Source: Bigelowiella natans CCMP2755
Taxonomy: Eukaryota; Cercozoa; Chlorarachniophyceae
Direction: 5' to 3'
DNA: 64,000 bases
Assembly: GCA_000320545.1 (NCBI GenBank)
Contig: ADNK01003348.1
Span: 1 to 64,000, forward strand
The notes under the pieces are model-generated. The model was not told where the DNA came from, did not search any database, and saw only the letters and a program-made list of their open reading frames with translations. This document shows, piece by piece, positions 52,028-64,000 of this stretch (the first letter of the stretch is position 1; each line of letters begins with the position of its first letter). A program made the translations under genes and the position numbers.

Positions 52028-53356
52028 CAAAGTATAAATGCAATCCTCCTTTTGCCGCACCGCAGGTGGTGATCGCAGGCAAGCACATCGTCGAGGCCAA
52101 AGGGCACGCGGAGCAGCTTGTGGATAAGGAGGGGCTAACGTACATCAACGGTACGCAAAAACATCAGTCTTCGACTAAGCGTGTGTGTGTGTGCGTTGTG
52201 TGTGCCTGTGTGTGTAGCCGTAACCAGTTATCAAACCCTTCGATGGAGATTTGACTGGTTGGTTTTCATCTTGCGAAGGCTACGATCATCCTGACATCAT
52301 CGCGGGTGCGGGTACCGTAGGCTGGGAAGCTCTTGAGCAGGTCTCCCCCCCCCCCCCCCCCCCCCTAAGTATGTCATTGTGCGGCAGTGGAGATTGGCGA
52401 GTTTGTTATCGTTTTGTAACAACACGAACTATCCCTCGAAAAGGTCCCCGACATGGACGCCATAGTTGTACCAGTGGGGGGGGCAGGGCTTATAGCAGGT
52501 AGTAGCAGCAGCAGTAGCGAATGGCGAGGATGATGAAGCTGCCGCCATGTGCCACCCCGCTTTCAGTGACTTTTCCTCATAATTCATAAATACTCGCGTA
52601 CATTATCGAGTGTGGGGGGAAGGGGTTCTTTAAGGACTAGGAATCATCATCATCATCATCATTAACCATCACCACTGTGCTCATCTGATATCCCGTGAAG
52701 GCATCGCCGTCGTGATGAAGACCTTGAAGCCAGACGTGCAAGTAATCGGCGTCGAGCCGAAACTCTGCGCATCCTACACAGCGGCGATCGAGGCTGGCGA
52801 GGTACGTGCGACCGTGACGCTTGCTGCGAAGTAGAGAAGGAAGAAGAAGAAGAAGACGGTTTGATGAAGATGAAGAAGGGCAATTGTGCTCAAGATGGGG
52901 ATAGATGCTGGGAGGGGGATAGGAGGAAAGGGATTGATGCATAATTAGTTTTTAATTGAGGATTGGACATACTAGCTATCATATAAATGGAGAAGGGGGA
53001 GGAGGGGGAGGGTGGAGGTGCGTGCTTGTTTTTCTCCGTATAAGTCAACGATTAAGCGATTGTTATACTGGCCCCTCCCCCCCCCCCCCCTCCTTTAGGT
53101 GGTGGATGGCGTTACTGGTGCGACCCTCGCTGATGGTTTGGCAGTTCCCCGCGTTGGTGATAATGCATTCAAAACTGCACGACACAGAGTGGACAAGGTG
53201 CTAGTATTAGCAGTAGTTGCGGCTGTAGCGTTAATAGTAGTTGTAGTAGTAGTAGTAGTAGGAGGAGGAGGATGAGGAGGAGGAATCGTCATCCTTTTTG
53301 CAATAGTCGGGTTCTCAGCCACGCAGCGTTACAGAAACGAGAAAGATACTAGCCAA

Positions 53357-53387
<31 letters not shown>

Positions 53388-53936
53388 CTTCTTCTTCCGT
53401 CTTCTTCTTCTTTGTCTTCTTCCATTTTTCATCTCTGGTGGCAATTGCTATGTGTGCCCCCGCTCAGATGATATGCGTCGACGAAGGCAGCATCGCCCTC
53501 GCAGTGCTACGGCTCTGTGAGGTCGAAAAGTGCGTCGTGGAGGGGGGGGGGGCAACAGGTAACACTGCGAGATGCACGAAGCTTGCTTTGAATTGCTATA
53601 ACAGCAATGACATCGTCACTGCTGCCGCCATTTTTCCTTCCTCTCCCCACATTGCCATCGCTAAGGCATTCACCACATGACAACCGACAGGGCTAGCAGC
53701 GCTGCTCGAGAACGAGTGCCCTGAGTTGAAAGGCAAGAAGGTACGGCCTCATCGCATGATGTAAAGGAGTCGTCACAGATATCCATCCATCACAGATATC
53801 CATCTAGTGGTTGCTTCTAATAAAAGGGGAGAATCATGCGTGAAATCAACAGTGTGGGATGATGATAAACATAACAACTAATTTTGGTATCTTGCTTTGG
53901 TCGCTGTCGTCGCACCCTCTCTCTTTCTCTTTCTCT

Positions 53937-53984
<48 letters not shown>

Positions 53985-54549
53985 AATCGGTATTTGTTAG
54001 GTCGTGCTGCCTCTATGCGGGGGGAACATCGACATCACGGTCAAAACAGCAGCCGATTCACAAACCGAATCGAGATCGCAACATATAGGATGGATATACA
54101 TCGCTGTTGTTGTTGTTGTTGTTGTTATTTGTTATTATTGTTTTCATTGTTATGGCGATGATGTGGGTGCTCCGGGAAGTGCTGGTGGTGATTCGCAGTG
54201 AGCGCATAAACCCCTCTTTGCTGCCAACGCAACTAACAGCATCACTGTTGGGCAGGTCCTTGGCCGCGTGATCGAGCGAGGTCTAGCTGCTGACGGACGG
54301 CTCATTCGTTTCGTGTCTACTGTTAGCGACCGGCCAGGAGGTCATTTGATAAACAGAAGAATAATATTTTTAAATAGCAATGACGATGGTGGTGATGATA
54401 ATAGCCAAGAAGCTACAAAAAACATCTATAACCGCGCTTCTCGAGATCCATAACACGATTCATGTTGTTGTCGCTGCCATCGAAGCATACGTCTGTAGCT
54501 GATTCACTGAGGACGATGTTCACGTCCCTCCCCCCCCGCTTTTCTGAAT

Positions 54550-54609
<60 letters not shown>

Positions 54610-55135
54610 TATATGTACTAATATATGCATGAATAACTAGGCATCAATGGCGTGACGAAGATCCTCTCCGAGCAGGGCGCTTCTATCAAAGAAATCTTCC
54701 ACGAGCGCGCGTGGCTGCAGTCCAATGTGTACAACGTGCAGATTAAGTGCGTGATCGAGGTCACAGACCGAGAGCATGGGATCAGGGTATTAGCGCACGC
54801 TCCGCCAATTGCTCGTGGTGTTTAAAGCATCGGCTGCTAGATGATGATGATGATATGATGATGATGATGATGGTAGTGGCGGTGTTGCTGGCGATGATAA
54901 CGATTGTAACAGCGATGACGACGACGAGATCATAGATCATAACACAGCGATGCGGTACCGTATTAGACTGATGTTTTTCCTCCGAAAACGTCCCGAAAAC
55001 ATCTAGGTCCACCAAGAGCTGATAAATCAAGGCTACCCAACCCTAATGATGAACGAAAGCGAGGCGGGGAGCGAGTTCTCAGCACAAAGCCAGCAGAAAC
55101 TAGGGCAAATCCGGCCACAGGGGTTACGGATATAA
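50799..55135 (+). CDS. PLP-dependent threonine dehydratase / deaminase, likely mitochondrial (16 exons)
   Basis: Exons, all in phase: 50799-50953, 51015-51107, 51188-51281, 51479-51625, 51910-51957, 52066-52150, 52279-52340, 52444-52498, 52701-52801, 53099-53197, 53468-53558, 53691-53740, 54001-54039, 54256-54340, 54641-54786, 55007-55135; 492 residues. It converts Thr (or Ser) to 2-oxobutyrate (pyruvate) plus ammonia. The N-terminus MLLRRSLFRGPLPLLKRAR is a typical mitochondrial presequence. PLP Lys114 lies in ESGSFKERGA; then ASAGNHALALA, GAGTVGWE, a phosphate loop VPVGGAGLIAG and CVDEGSI. The C-terminal ~75 residues (VLGRVIERGLAADGR ... IKCVIEVTDREHG) look like a single ACT-type regulatory domain, as in catabolic TdcB-like enzymes. 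An in-frame ATG at 50751 would add 16 residues. Serine racemase is the main alternative, but the ACT-like tail argues for the dehydratase. Confidence 0.93.
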
Positions 55136-56175
55136 AGCAATAAATGCTTCACATGCATTGCGCGTGCTATGTACTGAAGGAAATCATGCAGTATTATATA
55201 TTAGTATATCGCATGCACGAGAATGTAGCAAGCAGATGCAGTGACGAGGCGAGTGCAGTTTTCGTGGTGAGTAACTCATGTGCATTTGTTTTTCTACCAT
55301 GTTCTAACGCTTGGCGATTAAAATTTCAATTATTCCATGTGTAAGTGCTAAATTACTCTTATTTCGTCATACGCACATGGAGCCATCTAGCCATACTAGC
55401 ATAATGAGCGTCATAATGCGGTGATGAAGTAGCGCATTCTATGCTGGCAATGCTAGAATGCTAGAATGTGCGGCTCAAGCATTACAAGCTGAACCACATC
55501 TGCGATGCATCTATGCTACATGCTAGCATATAAGCATGTGTACACGTACTAGCGTAGGTGCGCACATGCTGAACAACAATGGGTACAGCTATGCATGTTA
55601 TAATCGATCTACACTAATACTTGTGTACAGTGTGCATACCAACATGTGTGCGTATATGTGTTTATGTAATAATAATAGCATGTTTTAATAAAGGGCTATT
55701 TTAGGATGACCATGATTTTAATAAAAGATGCAATCATTCACATTTAGGGCGTTCCGACGACATTAGGATCTAGCGATATTTGTGCACTGGCAGCTAGAGT
55801 CGCATGAAATTGTGGACAGAGGCATGACGATGCGCCCAAATCTAGAAATACCCAGCTGTAGAGCTGGGACAAAGCAAGGCTTGAAGGGCTATGCTAGGTA
55901 AGTATATGTAAACACCATATGCGAAGCTAGGTGTGTGCGTTCGATACATGCATCCACTGCTGCGCGCCACTCCAACATTATCATTCCCGCAAATTTGCGG
56001 TGCAACGTCTGGACGCGCGTCGATGGGATGGGCTATTAAGTTAACAATACTAATAACCGAAATGTAAATAGAAGTAACAAAGAATGAATACGATCTAGAA
56101 TTGCTGATGAAGTATGATCTTTCTCATCAACTCCAATACCGATATGGTAATATCCTAAATTTGTACGCTGGTAGC

Positions 56176-56210
<35 letters not shown>

Positions 56211-56333
56211 ACTTTTTCTGTCACGGTTGATGCTAGGACAGACAACACAGACCTCGAAGAACCATCAGAATATGGTGATGGCGATCTAAAATATAGAATA
56301 GAAGCAGGGAGAGGGCGGGAGGGAGAAGTTTTC
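55136..56333. other. Intergenic region
   Basis: 3' flank of the dehydratase gene and 3' flank of the membrane-protein gene. Many short CTAGC / GCATG words occur around 55400-55600. No coding sequence is recognised. Confidence 0.5.
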
Positions 56334-57203
56334 CTAATCTCGCACCACCCCAACTACATCTGCGAACTTCGGTCCGCTCGGCGCATTACTAGTCTTCATG
56401 TTTGCCTCGTTAATATAATACTGATCCCCGCGATGACGTCCAGAAAGGGGAGGGGACTGCAGGATATCCACGACGTGTTCTCCTAGAAGTCTCACCGGGT
56501 AAAATAGCGCCTTTCTTCCTTTGGGGCTGGCCCCTTCCGAGTGCGCAAACCTCTTCGCCAGGATGACCGCGGTCTCCCGGAAGGTGTACAGACCGACAAT
56601 GAAGGTGCTCACCATCGCTAGGAACGCGACGTAGGCATCCGCGTATGATCCGAGAGAATTGTTCCAGATGCGAAAAGCGCTCGTCGCGCTCGCGCCGGCG
56701 AGGAAGGAGCACAGGCTCAGCTCGGGGTTGAAACCGTACCCCACCCCCAAGGCCGAGGCTGCGGCGTGCACCACGGACCCGAAAGCGGAAACTAGAAGGG
56801 CGCCGACCCACAACAGCATCCAATGAAAGCTGAGAGGGTAGATCATGAGGAATACGAACGCAATCAAAGCTGGAGAGTAGGAAATGCCTGAGGCGACCAC
56901 GATGCCGTGCGAACCGCCTACCTTGCAGCTCACATAGTCCCCTCGAAGAACCAAAGCCTTCAGGACTGTTCTCATGTGTGCCACACGGGTGGATAGATTC
57001 GGGAGGCTGCGCTGCATCTTTTCTTGCTTCGCGTGTGAGAGGAACAGCTCTGAGGCGACTTTGTTGTTGTTGTGATTGTTACTGTGGCGCTTCAAGCTGT
57101 CTATGCTGGTATCAACGTTACTGTAGTCGTGAATTCCAGAGGATAAGGAGGGGGATGCGGAGGAGGAAGAGGAGGTGCAATGCACGCCTTCAGTGGTTTT
57201 CAT
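56334..57203 (-). CDS. Small multi-pass membrane protein, unassigned
   Basis: Single open frame of 289 residues from the ATG at 57203 (MKTTEGVHC) to TAG. The N-terminal ~100 residues are Ser/Asn-rich and polar. Hydrophobic segments follow: YSPALIAFVFLMIYPLSF, WMLLWVGALLVSAFGSVVHA, a possible third around LSLCSFLAGASATSA, and AYVAFLAMVSTFIVGLYTF. A polar tail of about 70 residues ends the protein. There is no low-complexity explanation for the frame, and the alternation of membrane and basic segments looks genuine. I do not recognise the family. The frame is open for 48 further codons upstream. Confidence 0.6.
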   Translation of the reverse strand: MKTTEGVHCTSSSSSASPSLSSGIHDYSNVDTSIDSLKRHSNNHNNNKVASELFLSHAKQEKMQRSLPNLSTRVAHMRTVLKALVLRGDYVSCKVGGSHGIVVASGISYSPALIAFVFLMIYPLSFHWMLLWVGALLVSAFGSVVHAAASALGVGYGFNPELSLCSFLAGASATSAFRIWNNSLGSYADAYVAFLAMVSTFIVGLYTFRETAVILAKRFAHSEGASPKGRKALFYPVRLLGEHVVDILQSPPLSGRHRGDQYYINEANMKTSNAPSGPKFADVVGVVRD

Positions 57204-57439
57204 CGCGCCACATCGAGTGGCGATTTGAGGTGGTGGGAGGAGGGGGAAAGAGTGGATATGTAATCTGTAAGAACGAGATGCTTTTTCACCCTGCGACAAC
57301 GTGAACAGAAAATAGTTTTTTGGTTGTTTTGCAGGACAATTCTGCATGGGATTTCGTGTTTTGTTTTGTCGTAACTGTTGGATGTGGCCTTGCTGCCGGA
57401 AACAAATTCATTCTTCAAGAATCGACATGACACGCCCCT

Positions 57440-58480
57440 CTAGCCTTGTCCACCTGCTTGAAAGCTTGTCAGCAGTGCTTGCAGCACACCTTGTTGGTGT
57501 GCCGAATGGCATGAACACGAACTAGACGAATCTTGAATCTTGAATCTTAAATCTTGAATGACACTGCAAGTGTCTTGCAACACTTTGGAAGTGTGGTTTT
57601 GCTTCATCATTGTTCATTGTTCATTGTTCATTGAATGAAGTCCCTCATTCCAACATTGCTAGGTCGAATGGTGCACGTTGTCCAGTTGTCTCTGCGCGTG
57701 CACGCGTGGAACAACGCGGTGAGTGGGCAGATGAGCCACTTTTGCAGTTCGAGAGTTGCTGATTGATCTGGCACAACCATGATGAAGTGATCATCAATCA
57801 GTGGTTGTTCAGTGGAAATCATCGGAGAAGCTTGTTTTCGGAGAATTGAGTCGCAGCAGGGCACTTGAAGGCTCAGTTTTGGAGTTGTTGCCACGCTTTC
57901 AGCTGGATTCCTGACACCACCATCTTGTTGGAGTCCAATCACACCTGTGAAATTGCTTCCTTCGTTCACTCATCCAAATCAACTAGCCAATGATGATCAC
58001 ACATGTGGGTTGCATGCACATGCATCTCGCCTCACAAATCTCTGGACTTGACGACGTGCAAAAGTGAAGTGATCTTTTGTCTTGCCCAGTTGTGTGTGCT
58101 TGATCGAAACGTCATTGCATGAGCCTGGTCTCCCCCTAATCTTGCTAGCTTGCACCGATTGCACACAATGCATCGCTAGATCGCATCTAGACATCGTGTG
58201 TATATGTGCGCACACGCTGCATCTGCTAGCTAGCTAGGCCCGAGCAGCATGATGTGATTTGTCTTGATTGTGCGTTTCATCATCCGCTGAGCCAAACTGA
58301 AGAACGTGCACGTAGTCTTGCTGACTTTCATCAGCGTCCCCACGCACGCATGCATCGCAATGAATTCGTGTGTGCGTAAAACATGCGTGATCACACTGCA
58401 GACACATGCAAGCAAGTGTCTAGATGCACCTGTCTGTGACTAGACTGCATGCATGCTTCTCGTTTCATCGTTGAAGACCG
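57440..58480. repeat. Second locus of the 23-kb repeat family (inverted orientation)
   Basis: The stretch 57450-57640 carries CTTGTCAGCAG, CACCTTGTTGGTG, CAAGTGTCTTGCAA, CACTTTGGAAGTGTGG and a triple CATTGTTCATTGTTCATT run. All are found, mostly in reverse complement, in 22901-24900 and near 26035. 57960-58250 has the same TGCAT/GCTAGC-rich style as 23040-23170. Like the first block it is free of dinucleotide tracts and has no convincing frame. Confidence 0.6.
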
Positions 58481-59201
58481 TGCACATACATCATGTTTAT
58501 GCCTAAAGATTTAGATAAGTATAGAGATGCATCCATGTCTTCGTTTCACAGTAAATTATTTATCAATAATTAACACTGTCAAGAGCTGGTGTGATGACAA
58601 TCAGCAGAACTCCACTAAAGATAAGTTGCTCGGCGGTGCAGGGCATATCCTGAAATGCTGTTAAACATTATCAGAAAACAGCCTCACGCCGCGAAAAAGC
58701 TATGTTTCCCTTCTTCAACTTCACTATCTGCTCATTCCTCATATACCCAAAACAAACGTCATCAGCTTCCTCGTAGCATGGTAGTAAGAGTAGTTACAGT
58801 AATATTTTGCAGAATTCAAATTATTCTTAGCAATACACACTACACACGAACAACGCGGGAGAGCTAATTCAGATTTTTCCTTTCTCCCCTCCCAATGCAG
58901 CCACCTGCAAGCACCAAATCAAATATAGCATCGGGTGATCGACAGAAGTGAGACGCATCACCATTAAGGATGGGATTCGAAAACTTCCTTTTGACGGAAT
59001 GCGCCATAGAACAAGAGGGGGGAGAAGAACTTTATTCATATAACCGTTGTTGTATCGAATGTCCACTGCTCTTACTACTACTATACTACTACTCGCTATT
59101 AAGCCGATGGCAATTTGCATCTGTAGTAATCTAGACCAACAAATAATCGTGCTCACTACAACTGATACCGAAATCGATCGGCTTATCACTTGGGACGGGT
59201 C
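58481..59201 (-). other. 3' flank of the thioredoxin reductase gene (expected 3' UTR)
   Basis: If the TGA at 59208-59210 is read as selenocysteine, a SECIS element should lie here on the minus strand. A perfect GGTGAT/ATCACC hairpin occurs near 58930-58965 but lacks a convincing SECIS core, so no SECIS was identified by eye. No coding sequence is seen. Confidence 0.35.
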
Positions 59202-59314
59202 TTAGCCTCAGCAGCTTGTTTTTTCAGGGTCTTTCCCTGAAGCTTTTGTCACCTCCAATCCTACGACTTCCTCCGCACTCTGGTAGAAGAGGGAGGGGGT
59301 TTCGGTCGCGAGGA

Positions 59315-59354
<40 letters not shown>

Positions 59355-59437
59355 CAGTGTCATCAGATCAGCTGACAACAACGCAGACGAAATCACAATC
59401 AAGCCTGCATGTGTATTAAAATACATGTTGAATTATA

Positions 59438-59477
<40 letters not shown>

Positions 59478-59565
59478 ACTGCTTTCCATGTTACCGTTGG
59501 GTGAATGCCCACCGCAGACACTAGATCGCAATACCGCATTCCCATATTATACGCAACAGAGAAGC

Positions 59566-59604
<39 letters not shown>

Positions 59605-60216
59605 CGTGTTCTGAGTAATGCTCTCAGCCTCCAACTTCCATCGCTATTGTGCGGTACCCAGCGGGTAAACAACTGCAAGTCTACGCTTGCATCACGAGTG
59701 TAAATATAGATATATCGAGCGGGATCTGATGAGGCAGCACCTTGCATGATCTCCCCCGCGTGCGGGCCAGTAATGTGAAGTCCCAGGACACGTTCTTCGT
59801 CATTCTTATCAACGATGCACTTGACATACCCCCGAGAAGAATGATCCTCAGCTCCAATTTCAGAGGACGATCCCCCCGCCGTTTCGAGCTAGACGTATTC
59901 ATTCGTAAGGATCAAAACCAGGATAGGACGAAGGGGGGGAGAGTGGCATGATTCCGATTCTCAGATCTTACCAGTGACCATTCGAGGGGCTTGAAGTAGC
60001 AATGATAAACCTAGAGAGATTGTAATGATGATGATGATGATGATGATGATTGAGAGGCTGCTGGTGGCAATGATGATGGTGCAGTATTTCACGATTCATC
60101 AATAACGCTAGGATGCTAGTTAACGATGCGTGTATATCATATGTACATCGATGTTGTCTTCTCCTATCTCCGCTGCCGCCTCTTCCTCACTAAGATGTCA
60201 TTAATACATTAAAAAG

Positions 60217-60264
<48 letters not shown>

Positions 60265-60327
60265 GCGTCGGTTAACGGAAAAAAAGCTCTTGCCGTTTGT
60301 GACTCAAAGTCGTCGTGTGAGATTTCA

Positions 60328-60365
<38 letters not shown>

Positions 60366-61047
60366 ACACACGCATCGTAAAGTATATGAGCTCTGCATCG
60401 TCTCCTCACCTCTTTCCTATGCAAGCATACTCAAGGGGCGTGAAGACGGTGGTTGCGATCTGAAGAAACTAGCATTAGCAGCAAGACTAGATCGGCTGAA
60501 AGACTAGCGAGTTGGAGTGAAGGAAGGAGAGGGAGCGGGGGGGGGGGAAGTACTTACCCCCTCGTAGTTACAAGGCCGGAGCAGTTGTGATTTTGATGAT
60601 GATGATGATGATATCGATGATGCATCTCCCATTTGATCCCCCCCTCCGCTAAACAATCGATGCACCAGAGACCGTCCTCCTTTAACAACAACATCAACAA
60701 AAACAACAACAAGCGATAAGCTAGTAGAAATATGAAGGCTCTCACATCCATATTAGGAAGTAGTAGTAGTAGTAGTAGTAGTAGTTGTATTAGCATTATT
60801 AGTGATATCTCTTTCTTTCTCTTTCTCTCTCTCTCCCTCCCTCCCCTCCCCCCCCCCTACTCCTTCCTCGAGTGAGCGACCAGCTATGGCAGCTGGGGTT
60901 AGCTCTGGGCGTCCCTCTGCAGCATCCCCCACAGCATAAATCCCCTCAACCGAAGAACGATCAAACTACAAACACCAGGCACCTCATATATTAACGGATA
61001 TACATACGAATCTTGATGTATTTGCCTACCACCATATCCACTTCATT

Positions 61048-61078
<31 letters not shown>

Positions 61079-62789
61079 ATAACAACAATGACGACGATGA
61101 CAGAAACAGCATCAGCAGCAAAGAGCAGCAATGAGCTGCAGCGTTTATGGAAAACAATGAGGAACTTAAGAGATATTATGACGACGAGTGAGAGCACCTC
61201 ATCTACGACGACTTTCTTGGAATCAGAATTCAGCACAACGCCAGCAGATTCCAACCCTGAGAACAAAGCAGCAGCAGCAGTAGAAGAAGAAGAAGAAGAA
61301 GCTGTGATGATAATGATGATAATGATGATGATGATGATGAAACGATAAATTGACAAGGAGGTCGCCATTTACCAGGCACGTTTTCGTGTAGGAGTACATA
61401 CGCGGTTTTGATTCTTAACGGATGTATAATTATGCGTATTTTTTGTTTGTATATATATATAAATATATATATATATATGTGTTTGTGTGTGCGTGTGTGT
61501 GTGCGTGTAGCTTTATAAAAGAGCGACTGTCATGTGACGATCTCCACTGCTTTGCATTGTATTGAAGACCCATTCACAACACAAACACATGGGCGTGCAT
61601 ATATATATGTAGTGATCTCAATAGTTTACATCTATGTTTCGAATACGGACTACCCACATATAGATCGGAGTTGTCGTAGTAGTATTAATTGTAGTAGTAG
61701 TAGCAGTAGTAGTACCCAGGCCTTCAGTGTTGGGATAACGGCCGATCTGAAATCACACCAAAATGTGCACGTGTTTGCGCGCGTGTGTTTGTCTGTGGGG
61801 CAGCAGTCGAAATGAGCGTGTGCTCTCTTAATGAATGAAGGACCGCTAGTAGGACAGTGTCAAAGTGTTCTTCTTTCAGCACTCCTCCTGCGTCTTCGTC
61901 GTGTTGGAGATATCGTACGGTTAGCCTATGTGTCGGTTTCGGACGATCATAGATGATGATGATGATTGTAATGATGATGATGATGGCGATGTTGATGTTG
62001 GTGATGATTGATAATGATTGATGGTGATGATAATGGTGATGATGATGATAATGATGATGATAATGATGATGATGATGATGATGAACAGCATAGAAGACCA
62101 AGTCAGCTACCAAGAAATGACAGCATTCCCCATACAATCCTATCCCCAACTGCAGCATATAGTCCATGCTGTCTGCATCTTACCGGTCAAAACCGCTTGT
62201 GCTTTTGCCAGTTCCATCCGCCTCCACTCCTTCACCGCCCCCCCCCTCCTGCTTGAGCTCCTGGGGCTGAGACTTAACAACTTCCGTCGGGGTTGTGTTG
62301 GTGAGAAACCTTGTCCCGCTGTGCGCCATATGCTCTACCACCTCTCTTGCCATATCTTCATCATATCAACAGATATCATAGGTCACAGCGATGATGAAGT
62401 GCATGGAGCGGAGGGGGGAGGCGAGTTGGATTTGATAGTAATACAATTCATCAACATGAGCGCAAGCTATTCTTCAGTAAGAACGGGTTTATGAAATAGT
62501 GTATCTACATACACGAGGTGGCACTCCTATATTCTCCTGTTTTCTTCTCATCCTTTCTTTTGTTGTTGTTACTGGCAGTGGTGCTGGTGGGGGTGGTGCC
62601 GATGCCTAACCTCGATCGAAACCGCGCAGAAACACGTCAGATCTGGCCATTACTGTCGTGGGGTACCTTCGTTATATGGCTCGGGTGAATGAATGGCTGA
62701 GCACCACGGTGACTTACCAATATAGTGGATGGTAAATTCCTCAAATCACTGCTAGGTCCTCCTCACAGACGTAGGATCTTTCTCTATCT

Positions 62790-62835
<46 letters not shown>

Positions 62836-63627
62836 CACTCTCTCTTCCAACGTCAGTACCGCCATGGTGTGTTGTTGCAACAGATCAGTATTACCCCATT
62901 TGTGTGAGGAAACCTGCACACTCAAGAGCGACGTATGAAGCTCCAATGACAAGGCAGGATCCAGGCTAAGAATGATGATGATGATGGTGACGATGATGAT
63001 GATGGTGATGATAGGAAACACGATTGAAAAGCGTATCACTGCAAGCTGCGAAATCATTAAAATAATGAATTGCTGAAAATGAAATGCTCTACAGAATGGC
63101 CGCTACCTCCTCCTTCATTGAGAAGATGTCGTCGGAAGTGATGCAGTGCTCTCTTCCCCCTGGAATGTCAACCAGCTTTGGCCGCCCCCCGACTGCACAA
63201 ATGCGGGGGCATTTTGCCATTCGTCAATTTTGAGACGGGGGAGGGGAAGGGGCGGTCGTTCGTTTTCGATAACAAGTTGTGAAAGGCATTGTCCGCTTTA
63301 CATCGTGTGATCTAATTATGCATGTTCATCCTACCGGCAAGCAGGATATGATCTGCTTTCAACTCACGCTCGGAGCCATCGGCAAAACGTGCTTTCACCA
63401 CCCCTGAAACGCAAAGGAGAAGGAGAACGAGAAGTGAGGCCGAGAGAGGGGGCGGCGGGGGAGGGGGGGGAGCTGTGCAGAAGAAAGAGAAGAAGAAGAA
63501 GAAAAAGAAGAAGAAGAAGGGGTAGTTCTAAAAGGTAATGTGGGAGAGTAGGCAAGAAGATAAGAGGTGACTCGCAAGCCTCACTCGGCGTCATTAGGAC
63601 GCTAATAAATCACATATACACACACAA

Positions 63628-63683
<56 letters not shown>

Positions 63684-64000
63684 GTGAACCACAACTTCTG
63701 GCACCACTACTAGTAGCACCTTTTCTTTGGATCGTGCCTTTAGCATTAATGTACTTAACGCCCTCTTTCATAAGCGCCGACTGCCGGTGCAGCAGTAAGT
63801 AAATAAGCTTCGTATAAAATACGCATTGCTGCGCAACTATATCAGAATGATGACGACAATGAATACTGCTGCTACTGCTACGGCTACTAATACTAATACT
63901 ACTACCTTATACCCAAAGTTGATGGACTTTATGTGCGTCTTTTGTGACAAAAAAGAGCGCAATCAGTTACGTAGACGACACCGATTCAGCTGTTTTATCA
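59202..64000 (-). CDS. TXNRD: Thioredoxin reductase, selenoprotein (5' part outside window)
   Basis: Minus-strand exons, all in phase: 63938-63906, 63780-63720, 63403-63335, 63192-63107, 62965-62895, 62666-62611, 62355-62184, 61925-61844, 61746-61716, 61256-61198, 60965-60881, 60679-60558, 60459-60410, 60189-60147, 60010-59972, 59888-59741, 59565-59495, 59279-59202; 451 residues in the window. TrxR passes electrons from NADPH through FAD to thioredoxin. Seen: HIKSINFGYK, ADHILLAVGGRP, ITSDDIFS, the NADPH-site stretch GASYVALECAGFL, ARSDVFLRGFD, TVLLAIGRYPNT, the FAD-binding IYAVGDAAEGRPELTPAAI, TTVFTPLEY, GLHITGPHAGEIMQGF, and the dimer-interface AVGIHPT. The end is KTSC-TGA-GGC-TAA: Cys, Sec, Gly, stop, the large-type TrxR C-terminal redox tail. 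The His usually called the catalytic base is in GIHPT. The N-terminal CxxxxC disulfide site is beyond the right edge. Confidence 0.93.

Noticed and set aside
59208-59210. TGA as evidence of a changed genetic code
   Set aside because: TGA is a normal stop in the GT2 gene, and Cys-TGA-Gly-stop is the specific C-terminal pattern of selenocysteine TrxRs.

Overview
This is a stretch of nuclear DNA from an intron-rich eukaryote. Genes lie on both strands, introns carry long (CT)n, (TG)n, (CA)n and (TA)n tracts, and most exons are 30-250 bp. Three features suggest a microbial eukaryote, possibly a SAR-clade alga or relative: Pro/Ser/Thr-rich stalk repeats, an adhesion-type receptor and a selenocysteine enzyme. 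I cannot place it more precisely. Gene models were built by hand from splice sites, reading-frame phase and family conservation. Where I say phase-consistent, every exon joins in frame.

Layout, left to right. 1-6.2 kb: an ankyrin-repeat gene on the minus strand, starting with a signal peptide and running off the left edge. 7.1-20.2 kb: a plus-strand gene of about 39 exons whose exons join in phase from two SAM domains into a complete ABC-F ATPase. 21.0-22.1 kb: remains of an aspartyl/asparaginyl beta-hydroxylase-like gene (minus), apparently broken. 22.9-26.1 kb: a block of inverted and tandem repeats. 26.9-35.5 kb: a 9-exon, 2107-residue receptor with signal peptide, eight beta-propeller-like repeats, Pro/Ser/Thr stalk, REJ/PKD-like region, GPS motif, 7TM segment and cytoplasmic tail. 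37.3-38.9 kb: a family 2 glycosyltransferase (minus), divergent from intronless ALG2 (39.3-40.7 kb). 42.1-44.9 kb: a zinc-finger, acidic, probably nuclear protein (minus), divergent from intronless eIF6 (45.3-46.1 kb). 46.8-50.0 kb: a protein kinase with C-terminal KA1 domain (minus). 50.8-55.1 kb: a 16-exon PLP-dependent threonine dehydratase with a likely mitochondrial presequence (plus). 56.3-57.2 kb: a small multi-pass membrane protein (minus). 57.4-58.5 kb: further sequence of the 23 kb repeat family. 59.2-64.0 kb: thioredoxin reductase (minus) whose last codons are Cys-TGA-Gly-stop, the mark of a selenoprotein; its N-terminal exons lie beyond the right edge.

The genes do not form one pathway. 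They are a mix of translation (eIF6, ABC-F), ER glycosylation (ALG2, perhaps the GT2), redox (TrxR), amino-acid metabolism and signalling (kinase, receptor). The strongest leads are the selenocysteine TrxR, the receptor architecture and the SAM-ABC-F fusion.
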